Source: Strix aluco (taxonomy: Eukaryota > Chordata > Aves > Strigiformes > Strigidae). From it: 64,000 nucleotides of DNA. Made by a program: the position numbers and the translations under genes. Position 1 is the first letter of the stretch. The number at the start of each line of letters is the position of its first letter. This document shows positions 50,571 through 62,780 of the stretch, piece after piece. The DNA lies in assembly GCF_031877795.1 (NCBI RefSeq), contig NC_133954.1, positions 5,361,256 through 5,425,255 on the forward strand, given 5' to 3'. Below the pieces are notes generated by a model. It did no database searches. It was not told where the DNA came from and was given only the letters and a program-made list of their open reading frames with translations.

Positions 50571-53500
50571 TCAAACGGTGCAGTTTCCCTCTCCGTAGCG
50601 CCGGCACTTCATCACCTTCAGGTAGGTCTCCACCTTGTGCAGGTCCTTCTTGAAGCAGGAGAGCAAGCCGTAGTTCTTCAGCAGGGCGTCCTCGTTGCGC
50701 AGGTGGATATCGAATTTGTCGTAGGTGGGTTTGAGGATCTGGGGACCCCGCGGGCTCCGGTCCTCCAGCTCCTGCGAGAGGATGGAGAGGTGCTGGGGAG
50801 GTGGCCGGGGCCTGGGGATGAGCATCCTCCAAGGGGCTTTGGCTTCAGAGGAGATGGAAGCTCCCCCCCCCCCCCCCCCCGCCTTAATCATATTTCAAAC
50901 ATGCTTTTATGTGTTTATGGGAAGGGTGATTATGCAGGGGTGATGCTACACAAATTGCTGCCAGTAAGAAGGGAACTGGGCACAAGGCTGGAGGGAGGGA
51001 GGGAGGGATGTGTCTTTTGGGGTGTTAAAATAAGGGGAAAGTTGCAGGGTCTCTCCATAGCTACTCTAGCCAAGGAGAGGGGGAACTGGGCAAATAATTC
51101 TCTCTTCTGCCACTTTCCCAGTGAACAAACCTCTAACCAAGACCCGAGGCGCGTACATCTGGAGCTCAGAGATTTGCAACCTGCCATTCCTCCTGCCCTG
51201 CTTTGCTCACCAGCTGGGACAGTAAACAGGACTTTTTGGTTAAGTAAACAGTGTTGTAAATGGATGAAATGTGATTATTTGTCTAGTTTTTGTGTACTGC
51301 TTCCCAGTGCCCATGCACATATCAAATGGAGAGCAAAATCCAGAAATGGTGCTGATACATCTACCTGCTGAATCCAGCTGAAGTGCCAGGACTAAAGATC
51401 TCTATTTACTCTCATGGCCTGACTTTCAGAGTTATTTAGATGCTAGAAGATGTAAATAATTGTCCAGATTAATTTCTCACAGATACAGGTCTTGGAGCTC
51501 TAGCTGCATGGTGATGCTGGCAAATAGACTTAGAGAGTTTGCATAACTGAAAAGGTGTCCTGGCAGATAATGAGTGATTTCATTTAAAATAAGAAAGCAG
51601 AATTAAAGAGTGACCCTTGAAGAAGGTCACTCTCCAGCTCTCAGCTGTCTGGGTGCTGTATTAATATAAGAGAGAAGCATCAGAGTATAGGCTTCCATCT
51701 GTACAGATTTATATGCACTGTTTATACAAAGTGTCGTGAGTCCTTAAAGCCAGGTTGCAAACTTTGCAAAATTTACTCCACTTAAAGTATTTTGCATGGA
51801 AATGTAGCAAACATCCTTATGTTACTGTTTGTACAGGAGATTTAACCGACTGAGTATTCTTTGGTGCTGGGTTTGGAAAGACTTTGGGTCTGGGCTGTTG
51901 TGATGTTCGTGGCCTGTACTGCTATCTGAGTGCTTATGGCAGTGCTATTAACATTTGTTACGTGTTTTCTTATACTCCCCAGTGATGAAACTTGTGCAAT
52001 GGGTTGTCGTGACCTTATTATCTTAAGGTAAGCAAAGTCCAAAGGATGCCACTGGTCTTGAGAGTGGAAGGTGGAGAGATTTCTCATGGTCTTTGGATCC
52101 TGTGGAAGACCCTGAGAGCTGAGTGCCCTCTGTCTAGATCTCTGTTATTCTGTAATCATGCTACATGCTCCAACTTACCCTCATGAGAGCTTGGATCCCT
52201 TCTTCCAGGTCCTTTAGTTTTTCATACACTCTGTCTGAGGTGCCGAAAACCAGATTGTTTGTGAACACTTTGCTTAAGTATTGTACTGGGGTCAACCAGG
52301 ACTGGATGAGAACCAGTGAAAACCGAAGAAGCTCCATGTCCTGAAATTAAGAAAAGAAAGGGTTGAAGCTGTGCAGATGAGGTATTTGGTTAGTTCTGTG
52401 TCCTGCTCCCTCTGAAACAGCCTGGAGGTGACCCAGAGATGTGCCACTTCTTTGGGCTTCAGCAGATACAGACAAGTTTGCCAGCTGAGGAGCACCACCC
52501 AGCCATATGTCCTGTGCAGATAATAGTTTTTCTCATCTTTGCGATGGGAATATAACTTATAGTGTAACCTAGAAGAGTCTTTCTTCATGCAGGGTTTAAA
52601 TAGTAAAAAAGGGAGAGGAGGAATGAAGCACTGAAGTGCTCACAGATGGAAACCCTCTGTTCCTGTACTGAAGCACAGCTGGGCTCTTCCAACAGGCCTG
52701 TGCTTACCCCGGGGGAGAGAACTCACCGATTTCTGCTGGGCATCATCCTTCCCCGTGGGAGCAGGGATGGTTTCAGAGTAACAAAATGCTGCCTGGGAAT
52801 TTTTGTTGGCGTGCCTTTGGTCCTCTGGAATATAGGTGCGTTCCTGTGGAGACATCCCAAATACACTCAGATCTGTTGCCCATGTACGGGGAGAAGATCA
52901 TGGACACTTCCCCAAGCTGTCCTGAGCGGTTACTCTTTGCAAGAAATAAATGTGAGGCTTGAGGTGTCTCTGCAGAGGGTTGGCAGGCAGGAAGCAGCAG
53001 TTTGTATGTTGAGGCAGTAGCTATTGGACCTAAAGGTCTCCCTCTCACTGAGTGAAGGTGCTAAGGTGAATGCAAAACATGCTTGGACTGAGTTCTTCCA
53101 AGGAGTAGATGACCCCCAAGGACAGCTCTTGCCAAAGCTCATGCCAGCTCCTGGCAACAGGAGAAACTGGATACTTTTAAGTACTCAGACTCACCCAAGG
53201 CTGAAGGTGACTGACACAGGAAGGTCTTGTGAAATATCTGTGCCATCCCCCACACTTCCAGAGCCAGGTTTCTCTCTGAGCGAGCTGACCGTGTGCGGTA
53301 GGTTTGGACGTGGGCAGCGATGGCCCTGAGAGGGGACTGTGCAGCACCAGAGGTGGGGGCAGAGAGCTGAGAGGAGACAGGGTCCGGGCAGATGGGATCT
53401 AACATGTCCTGTCCTATTAAGACCCTTTTGCCTCATCAAGAGCTGACAGAGAAGACACCGATAGTTGACAAGGCTCTTTCTAGGAAGTTACACCATCCCG

Positions 53501-54782
53501 AATCTGTTAAGCTAACGTGGAGGAGATGCCTGGAGGCCACAACACTTACGAACTCCTTGTATGTCTCGGCAGCCAGGAGATGAAGGTGCTGAGCCCTCAC
53601 CACAGCATTGGCAAACAGGTTGGAAAGGGGCATGGCCGGGAAGGTGGCAGCTTCCTGTGGCCACTGCAGTCCCAGGGTGATCACAGCAATGAGGAGAGGA
53701 GAAAACCATGACCCTGCAGCACAGCGGAGAGGAAAGGTGATAGCACTCCTTCAGTGACCGTGCTGAGGAGCAGGGTGGCACCTGGGAATTAATCCCCAGC
53801 CTCTTCTGTCCGTGCTGGCTGAGGACTCACCTTCCCTGATGTCTTGTTGGACTCTGCGGGTGAGCTTAGCCCTTCCCAAAATCAAATGAAACCCTGTCCC
53901 CTTCCACTAGGCGTGCCCTCGGGGCTTGTACTGAGCCCAGTGCTACAAGCAGTGTCTTCCTGGCTGAAGAGTCGTCATTGCTCCATGAAAACTAGAGTGT
54001 GGCCCTGTGTTTCTCCCTAACAGTCGCGTGTTTTTCCGTAGGCCTTGCCCTCAGGAGAAGAGCAGAGTGCTCTCCCCATGGTGTGAGGGCAGGGGATGGT
54101 GAGTACCAGGTGAGGGCCTGGGGGTACCTCACTTTAGCCTTGGTTTACACCATGCTGCTGATATGAAACCGGGTGTCTGCCTTCGCTAGGACGAGAGCTG
54201 ATGACATTACCTGTGCTGTGACCAGCTGCTTTTGCTCTCTGGGACATACCTCTAGAATTTGGTGACCTTTGTCAAGCCTAAAGGTTTCCAAGCCATGACA
54301 TTTAACTCCCACAAGTGTCCATCTATGCTTACACAGACCACAAAGTTAATCTCAGACAAATACCCTTCAGTGGAGAAATGCCCTGGAGCCTGTAGGACTT
54401 GGACATATGCATTAGACATCATCCTGATCCCTGTCTTAAGCTTTGAATATGAGTTTTAATATCCCTGCCAACATTTATGTTAATATATATAATAACTATT
54501 ATAACCCTAGCTTGACCTTGTTGCTCGTGTTCTCCACCCTCTCTTTGCCCCGTTTAGGTTAAAGACTACCTGGATTCCGTTTAATTAATGGATTAAAGTC
54601 ACACTGTAGGGAAAGGTATTCTTTTTCACTGATTTATAAGTTGCCACATTTTAATTTAGGGCTGGCACTGAGAGTGTGTAGCCCACCACAGTACCACCCC
54701 ATCATCATCTCCCACCACCCTAAGCATGCAGCAGCACTGGCAATCCTTGAAAATGAAAATAAATAAAAGTACCTGGAGCCAT
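50571..54782 (-). CDS. GH: Growth hormone (somatotropin)
   Basis: Secreted four-helix cytokine made by pituitary somatotrophs; it binds the GH receptor to drive IGF1 output and growth. Coding exons: 54773-54782 (ATG GCT CCA G), 53550-53713, 52727-52843, 52179-52340, 50571-50771; 654 nt, 217 residues, the standard five-exon GH layout. The signal peptide is about 26 residues ([19 protein letters not shown]...), and the mature 191-residue hormone starts [20 protein letters not shown]. Four cysteines form the two conserved disulphides (AAFCYSE with LLSCFKK; VMKCRR with GNCTV). Helix 1 [15 protein letters not shown] and helix 4 [20 protein letters not shown] are intact. Differences from chicken as remembered include QW in the signal peptide, QILKP for QLLRP and a YGEGNCTV end. 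It looks functional. Confidence 0.97.
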
Positions 54783-54870
54783 TTCTGCCCGGTGAGTTGC
54801 TCAGGTGTTGCTTGACAGTGGCTGTTTCCTCCTTTTATCTAGGCTGGTAAAGGCAACTGTTGAGCCACCC

Positions 54871-54880
54871 CTTATATAGC
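54871..54880 (-). promoter_or_regulatory. GH: GH TATA box
   Basis: GCTATATAAG on the minus strand about 90 bases upstream of the ATG, placing transcription start near 54845-54850 with a short 5'UTR. Confidence 0.85.
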
Positions 54881-54897
54881 AGGGGGTCTGTTTAAAA

Positions 54898-54906
54898 TGT
54901 ATATAT
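54898..54906 (-). promoter_or_regulatory. GH: Proximal POU1F1 (Pit-1) type site
   Basis: TATATACAT on the minus strand fits the Pit-1 consensus WWTATNCAT and lies about 25 bases upstream of the TATA box. Confidence 0.6.
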
Positions 54907-54943
54907 GTGTTCATGATCACAACAACATCTCTATATCTTCTCC

Positions 54944-54952
54944 ATGCATAAA
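54944..54952 (-). promoter_or_regulatory. GH: Distal POU1F1 (Pit-1) type site
   Basis: TTTATGCAT on the minus strand fits WWTATNCAT, about 46 bases upstream of the proximal site. Two Pit-1 sites close to the TATA box is the known arrangement of GH promoters. Confidence 0.65.
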
Positions 54953-54999
54953 TGTACAAGTGTTCGCAATGGTGCTACCTAATTGTAGTCGTTTATACA

Positions 55000-57900
55000 T
55001 AGATGTAAAGGTTGGGGAGGTTGTTTGCCCAGGGGTGAAATCAGTGCTGAATGATTTCGCCATATTCTGCTGTTTATTGCAAGGAAAAGTTTCTTGACCA
55101 TTGGAAGACCCGTCCCAAATCAGATCAGGGCTTCTACCCAGTGGAATTTGCCGTGTCCACCTGATGCTCCTGCCTGGCTCTGCAGCCTTGGCCTGCAGTT
55201 ACCAGGGCTCACAGGCCAGTCTGGGAGACGTCTGACTTAAAGCAAGTGGGATGTTTTCCCCTTTATTGTTAGTGGGGGTAGAGCTGGATGGATGTTTATG
55301 AATCCTATTCCCGCCAAGATATCTTTCACTTTCTACCAAAATTTCAGAAGCTCAGCAAATAGTTTTGCTGAGCTGGTTTGCCACAGGTGTGACAAAGAGC
55401 TTTCACACCCAAGTGCTTGTTCGGGTACCAGCCTGCCCGTGGCAAATCCAGATGCCAGAGCGCTGGGAGGTTCCTCACATCCTCGGCTGGACAAGGCTAT
55501 GAGAAGATCTGGGTATGAGTGTCCTGCTCTTGCCTGAGATGCAAACGGGAAACATCTCTGGATTAAGCAGAGGGCTGGTGTGGAAAGAGGTGGAGGCAGT
55601 GGGGAAGACGAGAGGTCACAGCACACCTATCCCTGCTTTTGAGCAAAACAAGACAGAACCTGGGATGGGCAACTCCAGGGCGGGCTTAAAGGACTTTTAC
55701 TCCTTGTAAGGCACCGACTGCCCCAAACCACCTTGTTTTGGCCTATTGTCTGGGGTTCAGGGGTGGTGATTTGACTCCCCCGGCCCTGGGTTTGCTGTGC
55801 CACCCTGGTGTGGCTTCGGTTCCCGAGAGGCAGCAGCATCACCGGGGGTGGCTGGAGCAGAGGGTGCAAGAGCTGGTTAATAAACATGCCGGGGAGAGCG
55901 CGGTCTGTTCCGAGAAGCCCCCGGGTGTTTGCTCGCTGGAGTCATGGTGGTGTTGCAGAGTAAATGTCAGTCCCTAGAGAAGAGGGAACAGTGGGTCCTG
56001 CAGCTATCAGGTATCCCGTCACCCAATAGCCAGCAACATCTGGGTGTGTTTTTCTACTCCAGATCGTGTTTAAATATGTCAATATTTGTCAGAGATGAGC
56101 AGAGCAGCAGGCACCCCAGCCCAGCACAGGCCCTGCTGCCTGTTAATGATGATGCTCGACCACTGCAGCGAGATTGGTAACAGCACCTTGCACCCGAGTC
56201 CTGCCCATCACTTGCTGCCCTGCTGCCTCTCTAGCTCTGTTAGTAAAAGCATGGTGCTAAATCAACATTTTTTATTTTGCAGTCAAGCACAGAGATGCCA
56301 GGATGACCCAGGCTGTGTGGTGCCCCTGAGGCTTGGTTTGTCCCGGATCATCTCTGGGCGTTCAATGAGGCAGAAGCGTCGTGGAGAAGGCAGTGCGTGA
56401 CTCTGAAATGCTGGGCTGGGCCAACACACGCCACTGGCAGAATTACAGTTGCATAAGCAGCTCTCAAATATCAGCTTGGCGTTTTTCTAGCTTTCAAATG
56501 CCTGCATTTACCACCCAAAGTAGCATCTCATAAAGCACTCTGACAGTCTCTAATTCCCAAGTTCCTTTTCTTTTTTGAAAGAGTAAAAAAACCCCTCAAT
56601 TCTCTTCAGGGTGGTCCTGTGTCCACTTGTCTTACCCTGAGCATCACCAGCAGCATCTAAACAAGTGAAGCCACTTTCCCTGCAGGCGTGTGTGCTCCTC
56701 GGTCCTCCTGACCCCCCAGCCTGGGCTGGTTGTGTGGAGACGACCTTCCCAGGCTGATGGGTGAGCTGCAACCAGGGAATCCGGACCGAGGAGCCAGCTG
56801 CTGGCCCAGGCTCTGCACGTCGGTGGGCAGCGACATGGTTGACGGAGGTTTTGTGTGACGGTTGACGACCTCTGCTAGCTCACTACTTGGAAGGTAAATA
56901 TTCATTTTCAGATTGAATTGATGGGTTTTACTGACTGGGACTAGAACTGCTAAGTTTCACAGAACCCATTTCTAAAGATGAAGCTGAAGAGGTCCAGCTC
57001 TGTAACCCAGGCTGCCTGGCCATCCCGGTGATGGTAGGGATACAAATCAGGACAAAATACAGAGCATGGACCGTATGTACTGAAATATAGTTATTTATAT
57101 TAAATTCATTTTAAATACAAACCTAACTCAGTATAGAATCAAAACAAACCCTGTCTCTAGGCTCCCTAGGAACTAATCTAAGCATTTAAATAAAAGACTA
57201 ACACTACAGAAATACTTGTTTGCATCTGACATTTTGAAGCCCTGGGTTAAGAGGGTGGCCGAGCAGCAGAGCAGAACTGGGGTCGCTGAAACTGCTTTTG
57301 ACACCAGTGGCTTCCTCTCCAGGTGCAAAGAGCAGATTCTCCTTATTTTCGTATGATTCAGTTAAGTCAGTTGAGCAAGTTGTTTATGCAGAGCTGAGAA
57401 AGCGGTTGGGACCTGGGAAGGCCAGAAAATTTGCCTTCCTATTCCCTTTCATAACTAAAAACAAGGGCTGGAGAGATGAGCTGTGCTAGTCCTAAAGTCT
57501 TGGCAAACACGGAAACCAGGAACAGCCAGTTCGCTTCTCTCACTGTGAACACTCCTTTCTTTAATTAATCAATTTTATAAGTAAAACATGTTTAAGTAAC
57601 ATTTATATACATGTGCATGCAACTAATTTGGGATAGTTTTATTTAACTAGTAAAAATCAACCTTAAAATGCTGCTTTTGTGATATTTAAATTGAATACCA
57701 GTTTTCCATGAAAGTGGTTTACTACTAAACAAGAACCACCCTGTTCCCTGCTGAAAAGTCCTGTTTGCTCACGATTTTGCCCTCCCTTTTCTGCCGGCTG
57801 TTTTGGGAAGCAGAGCAGTCCTGTCTTCCTCTCCTCAGGGCCCGAAATGTGGTGAGCTGCAGGGGTGCAAGGGCCTTGGGCTCTCCAGGGGGGCCAGACT

Positions 57901-58440
57901 TTCAGCCCCAAGGTCCTCGTCACCCCCTTGTCCTGCCTGGTCCAGCCAAACCCCCCAAACGCACCGCGCTGTGCTAGCCGTGCCTCTGCGGCCCCCCCGA
58001 GCCCTCCATGGGGTGCCCAGCCAGCCCTGAGCCCCGTCACCCGCACAGCTGCTGCAGCCACGCCAAAATCGTTTTTATTAACAAAACCAATTAGTGCCGC
58101 TCAGCTCCGCTCCAGATGTTTTTTAGTTTCTCTTGTGAGACCAGATGTTGCCGGGAGCAGAGGTCCTGGCTCTGGGCCCTGTTCTGCTTGGGATCCTGGC
58201 GATGGTCTTTGTCTCTCATCCCCAGCTGATGTCCTGGGGCCGCAGACCGCCCGTGCGTGCTCAGCGAGAGCTTGTAGGAGAGCCCATGGCTGCTCTTGGC
58301 TTTACATCCCTGCCCATGCTCAGGTCCCTGACGAGGCGAGGTTTGGTTTCTAGCTAAGATAGACCCATGAAAAGCAGCTCCTTATTCCCAGGGCATCCCA
58401 CTGACACCCTCGGACCAGGCTTGGCAGGATGGAGCAGGAT
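55000..58440. other. Intergenic DNA between GH promoter and CD79B 3' end
   Basis: About 3.4 kb with no recognised exon, repeat family or RNA gene. Open frames are short and unlike known proteins. It may hold GH regulatory DNA but nothing specific can be named. Confidence 0.55.
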
Positions 58441-58458
58441 GTGAAGTTACCCGTTACC

Positions 58459-58464
58459 TTTATT
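58459..58464 (-). terminator. CD79B: Candidate CD79B polyadenylation signal AATAAA
   Basis: AATAAA on the minus strand about 0.85 kb after the CD79B stop codon. A further candidate lies near 58073. The choice is tentative. Confidence 0.4.
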
Positions 58465-59306
58465 AGAACTTGAAAAAGCAGTTGGACATTTGTGTCCCAC
58501 AATTTACATCTTTCCCGTAGGTTCTGAGGTGGGATGTGTCCCTCACCATGGGGACGTCCTTGTGACATGGGCCAGGTCTTGCCTGGAGAGGAGTAAGACT
58601 TGTGCAAGACCCTCTGGGTGAGAGCTGCTTGCCCAGGTTTTTCTGTAGTCTTTGGGGAGAAAGAGGTGATTTTGTAGGATCTTTCATCTCAGACAACTGC
58701 CAGCTTGGCCTGCTGGAGATGTTTGTGGCTTGAGAGCTAAACAGTGGCCCAAAATCCACTTCTCATAACATCCCCGTGGTGCTGCTCACCTTGGCTCCTC
58801 TGCCAGGGCTGCAGTGGGGTCTCGCAGCCCAGAAGGGTCCTTGCAGCACAGAGAGTGATCACACCTCGTCCTCTCCTTCCCAGGGATGGTGGGGCTGGAG
58901 GAGATCCGCCACCCACCCTGGTACTTCCATTGCACTAACCATGCAGGAGCTCAGCACCGTGCTGTGGGGCTGCCTGGGGTTTGGGGCCAGTTTGCTACCA
59001 GGGGAATTGCAGGTGGCTCCTAATTTCTACGTAGGCTTTAGGGGTTCATCAGTGGGGCGGTGAGAGCGACAGTCGGGACAGGGCAGCCTCGGTGGGCACA
59101 GCCCAGATGTGACAAAGCGAGAACCCAAGGGCAGCAGGACCCGAGCTCTGCGCGAGGCTGCTGAAGGTGGTTGCAGCCCAGGATCCAGGTGTCCATCAGA
59201 GCCGTGGTCCAGGGCAGGAGCCAGGGGCCCGCCCCTGCGGGTGCTGGCAGGGTGCTGGCAAGGAGCCATGCCACTGGTGCCAGCCTGGTGGTGGGTGCAG
59301 GACCCT

Positions 59307-61940
59307 TCACTCTTCACCTGGGTGCTCCCCAACTGTCCACTTGGCCTTCACGTCCCGGAAAGGAGTGATGTCCTCGTAGGTGGCCATCTGCTCCACCTCC
59401 AGGCCCTGCACCAAGAAGAAGGAGGTTGAGACACAGGAGGGGGACCACGGTTCCATCCACAGTGGTTCTATCTGCAGTGGGGTTCCATCCCCTTAGGACC
59501 CCTCAAGGGGGACCCATTCCAGGCTATTTCCCCAGAGACCAGGGCAGCTTCTGAGAGGGGAGAAGATGGAGATAGGTGGCTAGATGTGCTCAGAGCTTGG
59601 CTTGGTTTTATGAGCAGCTCTTTCCAGCTGTTGTGCAACGGGCACTTGGAAGGAAGATGCCCTGATGCACTCTGCAAGGGCTGGTGGTACCTAGCAGACA
59701 GCAAGGGCACAACCGGCTATTTCAAGGCTCAGGTTGATACTACAGAGGTACTTTATAATTATTGCAGCATTACCTCATAGGTGTGGTCCTCCTCTGGGCT
59801 TTCCTTGCCTTCACCCTATGGAGAGGAGAGCCACAGGTTGTCAGCATCCACCAGGATCCCCCATCCCCTGTCCCCAGCTTTGTCCCCCCAAGCCAGGTCC
59901 CACCACTTCCACAGGCAAATCCACAGAGGCCCACACATGGTTTTAGATGCTTATTTTCCCACTTCAGCTGGACATGCTCCCATGCAACAGCCCCAAACCC
60001 AGTGCCTGCCCATCCCCATCCCTAGCAGTGTCCTGCCCAGGATGCAGGACACTGCTGTGAGCACGGCAGCGGCGAAGCTGGGGACATCCCCACTGCTGGA
60101 GACACTGTCACTTACTTTATCTAGGAGGAGGAGCATGGGGACGCTGATGAAGATGACAAGCAGGATGGACTGGATGATGATGATGGCGTCTTTCAGGGTG
60201 TTCCTGCTCTGGATCTGCTGGATGTTACTGTGACCTGGGAGCAGAAGCACAGGAAGGGCCCCATGTCCCACCTCTGTGCCAGGCTCCCGGGGAATGGGGA
60301 TGAGGTTGGCATGGCCAGAGGTTTGTGTGTCAGCGAGAGCGGAAGAGGGTGGACCAGGGTGACATGCCCTTCCCCTTGGGAGAGACCAGAGCGTTGCAAA
60401 CTGTCCCTGGGTTTGGCATCAGGGACCAGCTCTGGGATGAGACACCTTGGGCAGGACCCACCACTAGCCAGGACCAGGAAAAATCTGATTTATTAGGGGG
60501 ATGAAGTTCCTGGGATGTGTTTCTGAGGGATGGACATACCAGGGCAAACTGAGAGAGGTTGCCCTGCTGCTTGGTGCCTGACAACAAGCAAAGAGACTTC
60601 TGAGGTGCCAGGAACATCTACAGTTGTATCTGAAGGGGTCTCACCAGTATGGGGAGAGGTGGGTGCACAGGAGCATGATGTGGGGTTCATATGGAGGGGG
60701 AAAGGGTGAGAGAAGGAAAAAGAGCATCTGCTCGGGTACATGGAGGATGGGGACCTCCCACTCACCCATGACTCTGAGCTCTGTCCCACACAAGTGCGGC
60801 CGCTTCTTCTCTGACGTGAGGTTCTTGCTGTCACACACGTAGATGCCGTTGTCCTTGTAGGTGATCCTGAAGATGGTGAAGTTGATGAATTTGTCTTTCC
60901 TCTCGATGCTGTAGCGGGAGGTGTTCTGATCCAGCTCGTAGAGGTCATCACTGTCCTCTGCTGCTTTGTACCATTGCACACGCTGGGGCTCCCAGGAGTA
61001 GCAGATGAAGTGGACGGGCATGTTCTTCTTGGCCTCCACATAGCGTGGCTGCTGCTGCACCATGAGGCACCCGCTGTCTGCCAGGGGACAAGGGTGGTCA
61101 TGGCAAGCAAGGACCCAGCACCGGGGGAGCGTGAGAAAAAAGGTCACTCCCATGAGACCCCCCAGCATGTCCCAAATCAAGAGCTTTCATGGATTATACT
61201 GATTTTGAGCATTCAGCTTTGTTTTGGTGAATCATCATTGTTGGGGTGTAGAAATCAGAGACTTTTGTTGAAAACATGCTTTTAATGAAAACTCCAGTTT
61301 TCTATGAGAATGGCTTCCCACCGCTGCTCCCACCCCTCTGTACGTGTGTACGTCTTGTTAGTCCCAGCTTCAAAATTACAGCCTGTGCTGGCACACACCA
61401 GCCCTCGCTAGGACAGACCCATCTCCCCAGCTGGCTTCTCTCATGCTTCCACATTTTTTGCATTTTGCTGTATTTTGTATTTTTGCCTGTGTTTTGGTCC
61501 CAGAGCTGGTGAGTTTGAGGGCTTGTTTGGGTTGCAGAGTTCATGCTTAATACCCCGTGGGTGGGGATGACACCAGTGCTGTGTGCGTGAGCCCAGTGCC
61601 TGGTCCCAAGGCACGGCTTATTCATGCAATGTGCTCTGCAAACACAGAGGAAAAATGTGTGTGTGCTTAGGAAAGACAAAACAGATCCGGCTTTGCAGAG
61701 GGACACCAAGGTGCAGGGCTGGGGAAATGTCACGGAGGAAGTCACAGCCTTGGAATTGCCTTTGTGATGGAGAAGGCCTGTGGGTGATGGGACATCTCCA
61801 GCTCTGCAGGGGACAGGCACCTTCGTGGCATAGCCAGTGGGGATGGGAGGGACCCCAGGGACGCACGTAGGGAAAGAGCCCGGTGGGTCTGAGGTTACCT
61901 GTGCTGTTCATGGTGTTGTTCTTGTCTGCTGAGATCCCAC
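59307..61940 (-). CDS. CD79B: CD79B (Ig-beta), B-cell receptor signalling subunit; exon 1 not located
   Basis: CD79B pairs with CD79A to carry the B-cell receptor signal; Src-family kinases phosphorylate its ITAM and Syk docks there. Exons in gene order: 61899-61940, 60766-61077 (Ig domain), 60116-60234 (TM), 59774-59815, 59307-59405; 614 nt in consistent phase. The Ig domain has the paired cysteines (HFICYSWEP and IYVCDSKN), Trp in VQWYKA, the DNGIYVC motif, and the membrane-proximal CGTELRVMG shared with human. Five N-glycosylation sequons are visible. The TM begins RNTLKDAIIIIQSILLVIFI, very like human RNTLKDGIIMIQTLLIILFI. The ITAM reads YEGL-x7-YEDI, and the C-terminus VKAKWTVGEHPGEE matches human. 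The signal-peptide exon, which must end in phase 1, was not found with confidence between 61941 and 64000 and may lie outside. GH is the next gene downstream, as in human 17q23. Confidence 0.95.
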
Positions 61941-62733
61941 CTGCAAGACAGGAGAAGGGCCCTGAGGTGGTGGCCAAGAGCCCACATAGGACAAGCCCAG
62001 GTAGGATGTGCCATGTGGGATGGCACGTAGTGTGGGTCCTTCGTGCCCACTCCATGTGGGATGGAGTGTTTAGCAGCATCAGCCAGAGCCCCACTCAGAG
62101 GACAAGGGGCAGCGCAGATTTGGGTACAAACCCTTCTATTTCTATCCCATCTCCTGAATCTTCTCTCACTAAGCTGCTTTCTGGTTGACATCCCAGTGAA
62201 ACCTGCCCTCGCTATTAATATCCCACTAGGCTGGCACCTCTCAGAAGGGCTCCAGACAGACTCATGCCTCTTTATTTACACTTTCCATTTTCTGAATCAA
62301 CCAGAAACACTTTCCCTGACGGGGCTTCCCTGGGCATGGAGCCCTGTGATGGCCAGGGGGGTTCTCAGACCCTGGGGCCATGCAGGCCCCAGGACAAGGG
62401 CTGGATGGAGCTACAGGACCTGCAATGCAGTGCAGGAAGCAGGGTGAGGTGGGGACCCACCAGCACCCATGGGTGCCCCTGCCCGCAGCTCCAGTGCCCC
62501 TGTGCCTCAGTTCCTCTTGCTGCAGCTGGGCAGGAAGCACCAGCCCTGTTTACTGCACCGCTTCAGTGCCCAGCTCCATCCGCTCGATGAATATTCGCCA
62601 AACCCTGGGGTGAGGAAGCTGGCATGGGGGTGGGGGCTGCACCACCTCCTAGAACATCGGGGCAGCTGCAAAACTCCCCCCAGAAGAGGAAGAGGAAGAA
62701 GAAGAAGAAGAAGAAGAAGAAGAAGAAGAAGAA

Positions 62734-62780
<47 letters not shown>

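Noticed and set aside
62001-62191. Minus-strand frame with MAHPTWACPMWALGHHLRALLL as a CD79B signal peptide
   Set aside because: It runs directly into the acceptor of the next exon with no donor in the required phase, so it is intron sequence.
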